Numbered from the stretch's first letter, positions 53,597-62,684 are shown. The stretch is 64,000 nucleotides of DNA from Nonomuraea coxensis DSM 45129 (GCF_019397265.1 NZ_CP068985.1:8464501-8528500); one strand, 5' to 3'. Translations and numbers: made by a program. The notes: generated by a model not told the origin, from the sequence alone.

Positions 53597-54376
53597 ATGA
53601 CGGACCAAGAGCCGGGTCGCGTTGATCGAGTGGTCATGCGCGACATCCGCAAGCGCTACGGAATGGTCGACGCGCTGCGCGGCGTGACGCTGCGCGTCGG
53701 CCCTGGAGAGGTGGTGGGGCTCGTCGGCGACAACGCTGCCGGCAAGTCCACCCTCATGAAGGTGCTGGCCGGCGCCGTCGTGCCGGACTCCGGCGAGATC
53801 GTCTTCGACGGCCGGCCGGTCGCCTTCGCCAACCCGAAAGACGCCCGCGAGCTGGGCATCGAGATGGTCTACCAGGACCTGGCGCTCTGCGACGACATCG
53901 ACGTGGCCGGGAACCTGTTCCTCGGCAGGGAGCCGCGCAAGGCCGGCGGGATGATGCTCGACGTACGCAAGATGCACGCGGACGCCCGGCGCCACCTGGA
54001 CGCTCTGAACATCCGGATCCCGCTGACCGACATCCCCGTCGGCGGGCTGTCCGGCGGCCAGCGGCAGGCGGTCGCCATCGCCCGGGCGGTGACCTTCGGG
54101 CCCAAGTTGCTCATCCTCGACGAGCCGACGGCGGCGCTCGCCGTCGCCGAGGTCGAGACCGTCCTCGAGCTGATCAAGACCGTCTCGGCCCAGGGCGTCT
54201 CGGTGATCCTCATCACGCACCGCCTGCAGGACCTCTTCCGGGTCTGTGACCGGCTGTGCGTCATGTACGAGGGCACGCTCAGGGCCGACCTGGACGCCCG
54301 GAGCACCAGCCTCGAACGGCTCGTGTCCGAGATCGTCGCCCACGACGAGGGAGAGAAGGAGGGGAGCCGACGGTGA
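53597..54376 (+). CDS. Sugar-type ABC importer ATP-binding protein
   Basis: A 259-residue single-domain ATPase: Walker A GDNAAGKST, VYQDLALCDDIDVAGNLFLG (Q-loop region), signature LSGGQRQAVAIARA, Walker B LLILDEPTAAL and H-loop ILITHRLQDL. Many ribose-type importers have two fused ATPase domains; this one has a single domain and presumably acts as a homodimer, as in FrcA-like systems. It starts 18 bases after the binding-protein stop. Its stop overlaps the permease GTG by 4 bases. Confidence 0.92.
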   Translation: MTDQEPGRVDRVVMRDIRKRYGMVDALRGVTLRVGPGEVVGLVGDNAAGKSTLMKVLAGAVVPDSGEIVFDGRPVAFANPKDARELGIEMVYQDLALCDDIDVAGNLFLGREPRKAGGMMLDVRKMHADARRHLDALNIRIPLTDIPVGGLSGGQRQAVAIARAVTFGPKLLILDEPTAALAVAEVETVLELIKTVSAQGVSVILITHRLQDLFRVCDRLCVMYEGTLRADLDARSTSLERLVSEIVAHDEGEKEGSRR

Positions 54377-55386
54377 CCGCCACCGGGACCGGAACCAGCC
54401 AGCGGGTCGTCACCACCAGGTCAGCCCGGGCCAACGCCCACATCGGCCGGCACGCGCAGACGATCGCGATCGCGGTCGTGCTGGTGGCCCTACTGATCTT
54501 CTTCGCGTTCTCCGCCGACCAGTTCGCCACGACGGGCAACCTGCTCAACCTGTTGCGGCAGATCGCCCCCACGCTGATCGTCGCGACCGCGATGACGTTC
54601 GTGATCAGCACCTCCGGCATCGACCTGTCGGTCGGCTCCACGGTCGCGCTGTCCGGGTCGCTGCTCGCGATCGTGCTGCAGCACGGGTGGAGCCCCACCG
54701 TCGCCCTGATCGCGATCCTCGCGCTCGGCGCGCTGATCGGGTTCGTGAACGGGTGGTTCTCCTCCTACCAGAACATCCCGCCATTCATCGTCACACTCGC
54801 GATGTTGTCCATCATGCGGGGTACGGCGCTGCGCGCCACCGAGGGATACTCGACCCCCATCAACGGAGACCTCTGGATCGTCCAGATCGGCCAGGGCCGC
54901 ATCGCCGGGGTACCCGTCCCGGCCATCCTCGCCGTGGTCGTCGCGCTCGTCGGCTGGCTCGTCCTCACCCGCACGCCGTTCGGCCGCTACGTCATCGGCC
55001 TCGGCTCCAACGGCGAGTCGCTGCGCCGCACCGGCGTGAACACGCGGAAGGTCGGGCTGACGGTCTACGTGCTGACCGGCGTGGCGGCGGCGGTCGCGGG
55101 CGTGCTCATCGCCACCCGCCTCAGCTCCGGCTCGTCCAACGCCGGGTCCGGCTTCGAGCTGGAGGTCATCACGGCCGTCGTGCTCGGCGGCACCAGCCTC
55201 TTCGGCGGCCGGGCGAGCATGCTCGGCACGATCCTCGGCGCGCTCACGCTCGGCGTGATCGCCAACGGCCTGGTGCTGCTGCACGTCTCGCCGTTCTACG
55301 TGCAGATCGTCCAGGGCGGCATCCTGCTCCTGGCCATCTTCGCCAACAGCAAGGTGTGGGCGAAGTTCGGAGCGATCCGAAAATGA
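54373..55386 (+). CDS. Sugar-type ABC importer permease (RbsC-like)
   Basis: A 337-residue integral membrane protein with about ten hydrophobic segments. Family motifs are ATAMTFVISTSGIDLSVGST and the coupling region YVIGLGSNGESLRRTGVNTR, and TAVVLGGTSLFGGRASMLGT near the end, all characteristic of BPD_transp_2 (ribose/galactose) permeases. The GTG at 54373 within GTGA is chosen over earlier frames that overlap the ATPase gene. With the two preceding genes it forms a complete importer. Confidence 0.92.
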   Translation: MTATGTGTSQRVVTTRSARANAHIGRHAQTIAIAVVLVALLIFFAFSADQFATTGNLLNLLRQIAPTLIVATAMTFVISTSGIDLSVGSTVALSGSLLAIVLQHGWSPTVALIAILALGALIGFVNGWFSSYQNIPPFIVTLAMLSIMRGTALRATEGYSTPINGDLWIVQIGQGRIAGVPVPAILAVVVALVGWLVLTRTPFGRYVIGLGSNGESLRRTGVNTRKVGLTVYVLTGVAAAVAGVLIATRLSSGSSNAGSGFELEVITAVVLGGTSLFGGRASMLGTILGALTLGVIANGLVLLHVSPFYVQIVQGGILLLAIFANSKVWAKFGAIRK

Positions 55387-56465
55387 CGTCCTCAGCCCGG
55401 ACTCCGGCCGTGACGACCGTGCTCGGCCCGGTGTCCCCCGACGACCTCGGGATCACGCTCTGCCACGAGCACCTGCGCAACGACGGCGCTCGCGCCTGGC
55501 ACCCCGCGCCCGAGGGCGACGCCGAGGGCGAGCTGATCGCCGGCGAGCCCGTGCGGGCGGAGTTCCTCGGCAGGCTTCGCCACGACCCGTACCTCTCCCG
55601 CGACAACGTGTCGCTGGACGACACCGGGACCGCGATCGAGGAGGTGCGCAGGTTCGCCGGGCGCGGTGGGCGCACGCTGCTCGAGGTGACCCCCGAGGGG
55701 ATCGGGCGGGCGCCCGCCGAGCTGGTCGCGATCGCCCGCGCCACCGGGCTGAACATCGTCATGGGCTGCGGTTTCTACCTGGAGAAGACCCATCCGGCCC
55801 GGGTCCGCCAGATGACCGCGGCGGACGTCGCCGAGGAGATCGAGCGCGACCTGACCGAAGGCGTCGGCGGGGGCGTCGGCGGGCGCATGGACGGCGTCCG
55901 CGCCGGTGTGATCGGCGAGATCGGCGTCTCACCGGACTTCACCGCCGAGGAGGAGAAGGTGCTGCGCGGCGCTGCCCGGGCGCAGGCCCGAACCGGCGTG
56001 CCGCTCTCGGTCCACCTCCCCGGCTGGGTACGGCACGGCCACCGCGTGCTCGACGTCATCGCCGAGGAGGGCGGCCTGCTCGCCGGCACCGTGCTCTCGC
56101 ACCTCAACCCCAGCGGGGCGGACCGTGACTACCAGGTGTCCCTCGCCCTGCGCGGCGCCTACCTCGGCTACGACATGTGCGGCATGGACTACCTCTATCC
56201 GGGCGAGGGCCAGTCCCCGTGCGACGAGGAGAACGCCGCCGCGGTGGCCTGGCTGGTCCGCGCCGGGCTCGGGCACCGGGTCCTGCTCTCCCAGGACGTG
56301 TTCCTGAAGACCATGCTCGTCCGCTATGGCGGCACCGGCTACGCCCACATCCTCACCCATTTCGTCCCGCGCCTGCACCGGCACGGGCTGACCGCCGACG
56401 ACACCACCCGGCTGCTCGCGGGCAACCCGCGTGAGCTCTTCCTCGCCGCCGCGCGCGGCCACTGA
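55383..56465 (+). CDS. Phosphotriesterase-like amidohydrolase (PTE/lactonase family)
   Basis: A 360-residue member of the phosphotriesterase-like TIM-barrel metalloenzymes. Metal-binding motifs are ITLCHEHL (HxH), GVIGEIGVS (Glu at the position of the bridging carboxylated Lys in classical PTE), LSVHLPGW, TVLSHLNPSG and the catalytic Asp in LLSQDVFLKTM. The product ends LLAGNPRELF, the usual PTE-like C-terminal box. These enzymes hydrolyse lactones, phosphodiesters or related esters. It overlaps the permease stop by 4 bases, so it acts on the imported compound. Confidence 0.87.
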   Translation: MTSSARTPAVTTVLGPVSPDDLGITLCHEHLRNDGARAWHPAPEGDAEGELIAGEPVRAEFLGRLRHDPYLSRDNVSLDDTGTAIEEVRRFAGRGGRTLLEVTPEGIGRAPAELVAIARATGLNIVMGCGFYLEKTHPARVRQMTAADVAEEIERDLTEGVGGGVGGRMDGVRAGVIGEIGVSPDFTAEEEKVLRGAARAQARTGVPLSVHLPGWVRHGHRVLDVIAEEGGLLAGTVLSHLNPSGADRDYQVSLALRGAYLGYDMCGMDYLYPGEGQSPCDEENAAAVAWLVRAGLGHRVLLSQDVFLKTMLVRYGGTGYAHILTHFVPRLHRHGLTADDTTRLLAGNPRELFLAAARGH

Positions 56466-56495
56466 TCACACACAGAGAGAGAAGGAGACGATTTC

Positions 56496-57245
56496 ATGAC
56501 CCGCGTGCTGGTCGCCGGTGAATCGTGGGTGAGCGTGTCGACCCACTACAAGGGCTTCGACGCGTTCACCTCGACCACCTACCACACCGGAATCGATCCG
56601 CTGCGGGACGTCCTGGTCGCCGACGGCATCGAGGTCGACCACCTGCCCGCGCACGACGTGCCCGCGTTGTTCCCCGGCACGCCCGAGGCGCTGGCCGCCT
56701 ACGACGTGGTCGTGCTCTCCGACATCGGGGCCAACAGCATCCTGCTGCACCCGGCCACCTGGCTGTCCAGCGAGAAGACCGTCAACCGGATCGACCTGCT
56801 GGCCGACTGGGTGGAGCAGGGCGGCGGCCTCGCCATGGCCGGCGGCTACCTGAGCTTCCAGGGCTTCGAGGCCAAGGCGGCCTTCGCCGGCACGGCGGTC
56901 GAACGGGTGCTCCCCGCCCGGATCTCCCGCTACGACGACCGCGTCGAGACCCCGCAGGGCGTGCCCGGCCTGCTCGCCGACGAGGCCCATCCCATCGTGG
57001 CCGGACTCCCCGCCCAGTGGCCCGACCTGCTCGGTTACAACCGGTTCGCGCTGCCCGGGGACGCGACGCTGCTCGCGACCGTCGGCGGCGACCCCTTGCT
57101 CGCCGTACGGCAGGCCGGGGCCGGGCGCACGCTCGCCTGGGCCTCCGACATCGCGCCGCACTGGTGCCCGGACGAGTTCGTCTCCTGGGACGGCTACCGC
57201 ACTTTGTTCACGCGGGCGGTCCGCTGGCTCGCGAAGGAGATCTGA
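56496..57245 (+). CDS. GATase/ThuA-like protein (COG5426-type)
   Basis: A 249-residue protein with a flavodoxin/class I glutamine-amidotransferase-like fold: MTRVLVAGESWVSVSTHYKG, YDVVVLSDIGANSILLHP, DWVEQGGGLAMAGGYLSFQG and AGRTLAWASDIAPHWCPDEF. The Cys of the usual nucleophile elbow is not present in GGYLSF, so true amidotransferase activity is unlikely. Related ThuA-like proteins accompany sugar oxidation or isomerisation pathways. AGAAGGAG-type sequence precedes the ATG. The next gene starts two bases after the stop. Confidence 0.75.
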   Translation: MTRVLVAGESWVSVSTHYKGFDAFTSTTYHTGIDPLRDVLVADGIEVDHLPAHDVPALFPGTPEALAAYDVVVLSDIGANSILLHPATWLSSEKTVNRIDLLADWVEQGGGLAMAGGYLSFQGFEAKAAFAGTAVERVLPARISRYDDRVETPQGVPGLLADEAHPIVAGLPAQWPDLLGYNRFALPGDATLLATVGGDPLLAVRQAGAGRTLAWASDIAPHWCPDEFVSWDGYRTLFTRAVRWLAKEI

Positions 57246-57246
57246 C

Positions 57247-58188
57247 ATGCCGATCCCGGTGATCCTCGACTGCGACCCCGGGCACGACGACGCCATGGCC
57301 ATCCTGCTCGCTGTGGCCCACCCGGCGATCGACCTGCGCGCGGTCGCCACGGTCGCGGGGAACCAGACGGTGGAGAAGACCGCGCTCAACGCCCGGCGGA
57401 TGCTGAGCCTGGCCGGCGTCACCGGCGTTCCGGTCGCCGCCGGCTGCGACCGCCCCCTCGCGGCGCCACTGGAGATCGGCGACTACGTGCACGGGGAGAG
57501 CGGGCTGGACGGCCCGGCGTTCGGGGAGCCGAGCGTCCCGCTCGACCCCCGCCACGGCGTGGACCTCATCCACGACACGCTGGCGGCCGCCGCGGAGCCG
57601 GTGACCGTGGTGGCCATCGGCCCGCTGACGAACATCGCCACGCTGCTCCGCCGTCACCCCGAGGACCGCGAGCGGATCAGGGAAGTCGTGATCATGGGTG
57701 GCTCCACGGATCGCGGCAACCACACGCCGTACGCGGAGTTCAACGTGTACGCCGATCCGGAGGCGGCGGCGGAGGTGCTCGGCAGCGGCGTGCCGACGAC
57801 GTGGGTCGGGCTCAACGTCAGCCACCAGGCGCTGGTGACCGCCGACGTGCTCGCCAGGATCGAGGCGCTCGGCACCCCGCTCGCCCGCGTCTGCGTGGAA
57901 CTGCTCACGTTCTTCGGGTCCACCTACCACGAGACGTGGGGATTCCCGGCGCCGCCGCTGCACGACCCGATCACGGTGGCGTACCTGATCGACCCCACGG
58001 TCATGACGTACGAGCGGGTGGGCCTGCGGGTCGAGCTGGACGGCCCGCACACCCGGGGAGCGACCGTGGCCGACCTCCACCGGCGGATGGACTGGGAGCC
58101 CAACGCGAACGTCGGGATCGGGCTGGACCGCGACCGGTTCTGGGATCTCATGATCGGCGCGATCGAGGCGCTCGGCCGGGCCTCCTGA
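57247..58188 (+). CDS. Nucleoside hydrolase (IunH family)
   Basis: A 313-residue enzyme. The calcium-binding N-terminus VILDCDPGHDDAMAI is a diagnostic nucleoside-hydrolase motif. VVAIGPLTNIATLL, VVIMGGSTDRGNHTPYAEFN and the C-terminal HDPITVAYLIDP are also conserved, with a His near the active site. It cleaves the N-glycosidic bond of ribonucleosides to base plus ribose. The protein starts two bases after the GATase-like gene. It suggests that the imported compound is a nucleoside or contains one. Confidence 0.9.
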   Translation: MPIPVILDCDPGHDDAMAILLAVAHPAIDLRAVATVAGNQTVEKTALNARRMLSLAGVTGVPVAAGCDRPLAAPLEIGDYVHGESGLDGPAFGEPSVPLDPRHGVDLIHDTLAAAAEPVTVVAIGPLTNIATLLRRHPEDRERIREVVIMGGSTDRGNHTPYAEFNVYADPEAAAEVLGSGVPTTWVGLNVSHQALVTADVLARIEALGTPLARVCVELLTFFGSTYHETWGFPAPPLHDPITVAYLIDPTVMTYERVGLRVELDGPHTRGATVADLHRRMDWEPNANVGIGLDRDRFWDLMIGAIEALGRAS

Positions 58189-58246
58189 GGGCCGGCGCCC
58201 GAACGCTGCGACTCAGCATTGAGAGCTCTAAAACAGGAGAAACGTC

Positions 58247-59185
58247 ATGGAACCGCACGGTGTCGTCGTCGTCGGGAGCATCTCCGCGGATGTCACCGCC
58301 TTCACTCGCCGCCTCCCGCGCCGGGGAGAGACCGTCCTCGGCGACGACGTCGCCGTCGTCCTCGGCGGGAAAGGCGCGAACCAGGCGGTCGCCGCCGCCC
58401 GTGCGGGAGCGCCCACCTGGCTGGTCGGCTGCGTCGGCACGGACCCGTTCGGCGGGATCGTCTCGTCGGCGCTGCGCTCCCACGGCGTGGCGTTGTCGGA
58501 GGTCCGCTCCGTCGGCAACCGTACGGGCGTCGCGCACATCAGGGTGGACGCGTCGGGTGAGAACGACATCGTCATGACCCCTCTCGCCAACGCGGACCTC
58601 AACGCCGAGATGGTGGACGAGAGCATCCGGGCCGTGCGCGGCAAGGCGAGCGTGCTTCTCCTCCAGCTCGAAATCCCCGCGGAGGTCGCCTGTCACGCGG
58701 CCGAGACGGGTGCGCGGGCCGGCCTGACCGTGGTGCTCGATCCCGCGCCCGCGCAGCCGCTGCCCGACCGCGTCTGGCCGCACGTCGCCATCGTCACCCC
58801 CAACGAGAGCGAGGCCGGGGCACTGACCGGCGTGGAAGTCGTCGACGTCGAATCGGCCGAGCGGGCCGCCGCCTGGTTCCTCGAACGCGGCGTGCGGCAC
58901 GCGCTCATCACACTCGGATCAGCGGGCGCCGTGTCGGTCACCCGGGAACGCACCCGGCACTTCCCCGCCTACCCGGTCACTCCCGTGGACACCACCGCCG
59001 CGGGCGACGCCTTCACCGGCTTCCTGGGCGCGGCCCTCGCGGCGGGCCTCGACACCGCCACTGCCGTCCGCCGGGGAATGGCCGCAGGAGCCCTGGCGAC
59101 CACGCTGCCCGGCGCCAGCCCCTCACTGCCCGGCCGGAAGGCGGTGGACGAGCTGCTCGCCGTGGCCGAGGGAGCCGCTCGATGA
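58247..59185 (+). CDS. PfkB-family sugar kinase (ribokinase-like)
   Basis: A 312-residue kinase. The N-terminal VVVVGSISADVTAFTRRLP, the substrate and lid motif VLGGKGANQAVAAARAGA, VTPNESEAGALTG and the C-terminal PVDTTAAGDAFTGFLGAALA (catalytic Asp in AAGDAF) are all ribokinase signatures. It would phosphorylate the ribose-like sugar freed by the nucleoside hydrolase. AGGAGAAA precedes the ATG, and the stop overlaps the next ATG by 4 bases. Confidence 0.9.
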   Translation: MEPHGVVVVGSISADVTAFTRRLPRRGETVLGDDVAVVLGGKGANQAVAAARAGAPTWLVGCVGTDPFGGIVSSALRSHGVALSEVRSVGNRTGVAHIRVDASGENDIVMTPLANADLNAEMVDESIRAVRGKASVLLLQLEIPAEVACHAAETGARAGLTVVLDPAPAQPLPDRVWPHVAIVTPNESEAGALTGVEVVDVESAERAAAWFLERGVRHALITLGSAGAVSVTRERTRHFPAYPVTPVDTTAAGDAFTGFLGAALAAGLDTATAVRRGMAAGALATTLPGASPSLPGRKAVDELLAVAEGAAR

Positions 59186-59475
59186 GGCACGCCGGCGGAA
59201 CCACGCGGGTCGACGACGTGATCGAAGATCTCGGCCATGAGCCGAACGGATACTTCTGGGAGGGCGTCGCGCAGGTGCTCGTCGGCACCGAGGCTCCCGC
59301 CCTGGAGGGCCGATTCTCGTACGACCCCGAAGGCGGCATGTTCTGCGCGTACGGAAAGGACCGCCGCGCGCTGGAGGAACTCGGCATCCTGATGGCGACC
59401 ATCGCGACGGACGGCGACCGCGTGCGGCGGCTCGTGGCGCTCGCCGAGGCGAACGGTTTCGAGCTCGACGACTGA
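59182..59475 (+). CDS. Imm51-like immunity-family protein
   Basis: A 97-residue acidic protein: HEPNGYFWEGVAQVLVGTEA, LEGRFSYDPEGGMFCAYGKD and RRALEELGILMATIATDG. The GYFWE ... FDPE.MFCAYG pattern is that of the Imm51 family described from polymorphic-toxin immunity genes. It is coupled to the kinase gene by ATGA and is the last gene of the catabolic operon. No toxin gene is next to it, so a role in immunity is doubtful here. Confidence 0.7.
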   Translation: MRHAGGTTRVDDVIEDLGHEPNGYFWEGVAQVLVGTEAPALEGRFSYDPEGGMFCAYGKDRRALEELGILMATIATDGDRVRRLVALAEANGFELDD

Positions 59476-59583
59476 CTCGCCTGCCCGTTCCGGATCCGCC
59501 CCGTCCGGCATCACCCGGATGGAGGATGGTGGGCGACGCGACGGGTGATGTCGCGTGGGCCGCCGCGACGGGAGCCTTGAGGC

Positions 59584-60297
59584 ATGGAAGCCATCGAGGT
59601 GACAGACCTGCGCAAGAGCTACGGGGACACCAACGCCGTGGAGGGTGCGACGTTCACTGTCCACGCTGGGCAGACCTTCGGCATCGTCGGCCACAACGGC
59701 GCCGGCAAGACCACGACAGTGGAGTGCCTGCTCGGGCTGAAGCGGCCCGACGGGGGCACGGTCCGGGTGCTGGGTCAAGACCCGGCCCGCGAGCGGCGGG
59801 CCCTGGCCCAGCGGGTCGGGGCGCAACTGCAGGAGAGCGCGCTGCCGGATCGGATCAAGGTGACCGAGGCGCTTCGGCTGTTCGCCTCCTTCTATCACCG
59901 TCCGGCCGACTGGCGGCAGGTGATGGAGCGCTGGAGCCTGGTCCCGCTGGCCCGCAGGGCCTACGGCGACCTGTCCGGCGGGCAGAAGCAGCGGCTCATG
60001 CTCGCCCTGGCCCTGGTCGGGAACCCCGAGGTGGTCGTGCTGGACGAGCTGACCACGGGTTTGGACCCGGTGGCTCGCCGGGAGACCTGGCGGCTGGTCG
60101 GCGACCTCAAGCGCTCCGGCACCACCGTGGTGCTGGTCAGCCACTACTTCGACGAGACCGAGGCCTTGTGTGACAAGGTGGCCGTCTTCGCCCGCGGCCG
60201 GGTCAAGGCCATGGGCACGCCGGACGAGATCATCACCCGAACCGGTACCGCTTCCCTGGAAGGGGCGTACTTCGCCCTGGAAGGAGCCACCCGATGA
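59584..60297 (+). CDS. ABC exporter ATP-binding protein (second cassette)
   Basis: A 237-residue ATPase with Walker A GHNGAGKTT, QLQESALPDRIKV, signature DLSGGQKQRLMLAL, Walker B VVVLDELTTGLDP and H-loop VVLVSHYFDETE. It aligns over its whole length with the ATPase at 4175-5074 but lacks that protein's C-terminal extension. It opens a four-gene operon and overlaps the permease ATG by 4 bases. Confidence 0.92.
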   Translation: MEAIEVTDLRKSYGDTNAVEGATFTVHAGQTFGIVGHNGAGKTTTVECLLGLKRPDGGTVRVLGQDPARERRALAQRVGAQLQESALPDRIKVTEALRLFASFYHRPADWRQVMERWSLVPLARRAYGDLSGGQKQRLMLALALVGNPEVVVLDELTTGLDPVARRETWRLVGDLKRSGTTVVLVSHYFDETEALCDKVAVFARGRVKAMGTPDEIITRTGTASLEGAYFALEGATR

Positions 60298-60983
60298 AGG
60301 CGTTCACGGCCTTGACGGCCACCGAGCTGAGGCTGCTGTCGCGCGACCCCGCCTCACTGTTCTTCATGATGGCCTTCCCTCTCATGCTGCTGGTGCTCAA
60401 GCGCGGCGAGAGCGCCTCGGTCCCCGGCTACATCGCGATGATCGCGGCCATCGGTGGCATGGGAGCGCTGCCCGGCATCGTGACCGCCTACCGCGAGCGC
60501 AAGGTGCTCAAGCGGCTGGCGACCACGCCGGTCTCCCCCCTGCTGCTGCTGGGCGCCCAGCTCGTGGCGCAGGTCACCGCCGCCTTGGCCGGCTCGACGC
60601 TTCTCGTGGCCGCCGCGATCGTGGTCTTCGGCGCAAAAGCGCCGGCGAATGTGCCGGCGCTGGCCGTCGCGTTCGTGCTGTGTTCAGTGATGGTCTGCGC
60701 GCTCGGCTTCGTGATCGCCGCGATCATGCGCAACACCAGGGGCGCCGGACTGATCGGCATGCTGGCCATGTTCCCGATGATCTTTCTGGCTGGTGCGGCC
60801 GTCCCCCGCAAGGCGCTGCCCGACTCGCTGCGCCAGATCGGCGACTTCCTGCCTTTGACCCCGGGTGTGGACGCGCTGACCAGTGCGTGGGCCGGGACCG
60901 CCGCGTTCTTCCCGATGCTGATCCTGTCGGGGATGATCGTCGCGGGCACGGCCCTGGCCACGGCGTTGTTTCGATGGGAGTGA
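60294..60983 (+). CDS. ABC-2 type exporter permease (second cassette)
   Basis: A 229-residue membrane protein with about six hydrophobic segments. AYRERKVLKRLATTPVSPLL is the same coupling motif as in the permease at 3461. The end SGMIVAGTALATALFRWE also matches its paralogue's ending (KLFRWE). It is coupled to the ATPase and followed by the kinase gene after 4 bases. Confidence 0.9.
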   Translation: MKAFTALTATELRLLSRDPASLFFMMAFPLMLLVLKRGESASVPGYIAMIAAIGGMGALPGIVTAYRERKVLKRLATTPVSPLLLLGAQLVAQVTAALAGSTLLVAAAIVVFGAKAPANVPALAVAFVLCSVMVCALGFVIAAIMRNTRGAGLIGMLAMFPMIFLAGAAVPRKALPDSLRQIGDFLPLTPGVDALTSAWAGTAAFFPMLILSGMIVAGTALATALFRWE

Positions 60984-60987
60984 CGAG

Positions 60988-62088
60988 GTGAACGTCTGGG
61001 AGGCGCGCTGGTTGCACGCCTTCCACTTGCTCTTCTACGCCTGCCTGGCGCTGGGGCTGATCTTGTCGATCGGCGAGCGCGCCGGCCCGGCCCCGGTGTC
61101 TTTGGCGGTGGCGGCGCTGATGGCCGGCTGGCACGGGTTCTTCGTCGTCCGCCGGCCGCACCTGCTCGGCCGGCTCCACCCCATGGCGCTCCACTTGGCC
61201 GTGCTGTGCGCTCTCTACGTCGCGCTGGTGCTCACCGACCGCTCCTTCGATGTGGTCATCTTCGGACTGATGCCCCAGGCGTACGTGATGCTGCTCACTC
61301 CCTGGTCCTACGCCGGCGCGGTAGCGACGATCTTGTGCACCTTCGCTGCAAGGGGCTACCTGGACGACCCCGGCGCGCTGTGGCGGCTTGCCGGCAGCTG
61401 CGGCCTGGTGGTGGCGATCGGCCTGTTCGTGACCTACATCATGCGGCAAAGCGTGCACAACAAGACGGTCGGGGTGCTGGAGGAACGGGCGAGGCTGGCC
61501 AGGGAGATCCACGACACCCTCGCCCAAGGGCTGAGCGGGATCATCACCCAACTGGAGGCCGCCGAGCAGGCCATGCCCGGACAGGGCGCTCCTGACCTGC
61601 CCTCCGTGCGCAGGAGAATCGCGCTGGCCAAGGAACTGGCCCGCGACAACCTCCGGGAAGCCCGGCGCTCGGTGGACGCGCTGCGGCCTGGCCCCTTGCA
61701 GGAGGCGCGTCTCGAGGAGGCGCTGGCGCAGGTCGCCCAGCGGTGGGCGCACGCCTGCGAGGTGAGCGCGACCGTGACGGTGGACGGCACCCCTCGGCCG
61801 CTGGCCGGGGAGGTGAGCGCCACGCTGCTGCGTGCGGCGCAGGAAGGGCTGTCCAACGTGGCCAAGCACGCCCAGGCGGGCCGGGTGGCCATCACGCTGA
61901 CCTACGTGGACGATGAGGTGACACTGGACGTGTTCGACGACGGCACAGGCTTCGATCCGAGGGCGCGCGGTTCCGGTTACGGGCTGGCGGCCATGGGGGA
62001 ACGTGCACGCGGCGTGGGCGGCACGCTGACGGTGGAGTCGGCGCCGGGAGAGGGGACCGCACTGTGCCTGCGCATTCCCTCAGGTTGA
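60988..62088 (+). CDS. NarL-type sensor histidine kinase (second cassette)
   Basis: A 366-residue membrane kinase from a GTG. Five or so membrane segments occupy the first ~150 residues. The phospho-accepting His lies in EERARLAREIHDTLAQG, the N-box in AQEGLSNVAKHAQAGR and the G-box in VFDDGTGFDPRARGSGYGL. It is closely related to the kinase at 2303-3457, including GLSGIITQLEAAEQ against GLTGIITQLQAAGQ. It overlaps the regulator by 25 bases. Confidence 0.9.
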   Translation: MNVWEARWLHAFHLLFYACLALGLILSIGERAGPAPVSLAVAALMAGWHGFFVVRRPHLLGRLHPMALHLAVLCALYVALVLTDRSFDVVIFGLMPQAYVMLLTPWSYAGAVATILCTFAARGYLDDPGALWRLAGSCGLVVAIGLFVTYIMRQSVHNKTVGVLEERARLAREIHDTLAQGLSGIITQLEAAEQAMPGQGAPDLPSVRRRIALAKELARDNLREARRSVDALRPGPLQEARLEEALAQVAQRWAHACEVSATVTVDGTPRPLAGEVSATLLRAAQEGLSNVAKHAQAGRVAITLTYVDDEVTLDVFDDGTGFDPRARGSGYGLAAMGERARGVGGTLTVESAPGEGTALCLRIPSG

Positions 62089-62684
62089 TGATCGTCGATG
62101 ACCATCCGGTGGTCCGCGACGGGCTGCGCGGCATGTTCGATCATGTCGGCGACATCGAGGTGGTCGCCGAGGCAGCCGACGGGTTCCAGGCTCTGGCCAT
62201 GGCCCGGCGGGCGCGACCGCACGTCGCGCTCATGGACCTGCGCATGCCCGGCCTGGACGGCATCGGCACGATCGAGCGGCTGCGCACGGACCACCCGCAG
62301 ATCAAGGTGATCGTGCTGACCACCTATGACACCGACGCCGATGTGACCCGGGCCATGGCGGCCGGGGTGGCGGGCTACCTGCTGAAGGACGCGCCCCGCG
62401 AGGAATTGCACCGGGCGGTCCGTACGGCCGCGGCGGGCGGCGCCGTCCTGGCGCCGTCGGTTGCCTCCGCGCTCATCAGCAGGCCCGCGGCCCAGCTGCC
62501 GAGCCCGCGCGAACTGGAGGTGTTACGGCTGGTGGCGCGAGGTGCGGCCAACAAGGAGATCGCCCGGACCCTGCTGATCAGCGAGACCACCGTCAAAACC
62601 CATCTCAAGCACGTCTTCGCCAAGCTCGGCGTCGAAACCAGGGCTGCGGCCGTCGTCGTGGCGATGGAACGCGGCCTCCTGTAA
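62064..62684 (+). CDS. NarL/LuxR-family response regulator (second cassette)
   Basis: A 206-residue regulator from the GTG at 62064 (a TTG or ATG seven to eight codons later is possible). Receiver features are LMIVDDHPVVRDGLRG, the phospho-Asp in VALMDLRMPGLDG and YLLKD. The LuxR helix-turn-helix runs from LPSPRELEVLRLVARG to ETTVKTHLKHVFAKLG. It partners the overlapping kinase and probably controls the upstream exporter. Confidence 0.92.
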   Translation: MPAHSLRLMIVDDHPVVRDGLRGMFDHVGDIEVVAEAADGFQALAMARRARPHVALMDLRMPGLDGIGTIERLRTDHPQIKVIVLTTYDTDADVTRAMAAGVAGYLLKDAPREELHRAVRTAAAGGAVLAPSVASALISRPAAQLPSPRELEVLRLVARGAANKEIARTLLISETTVKTHLKHVFAKLGVETRAAAVVVAMERGLL

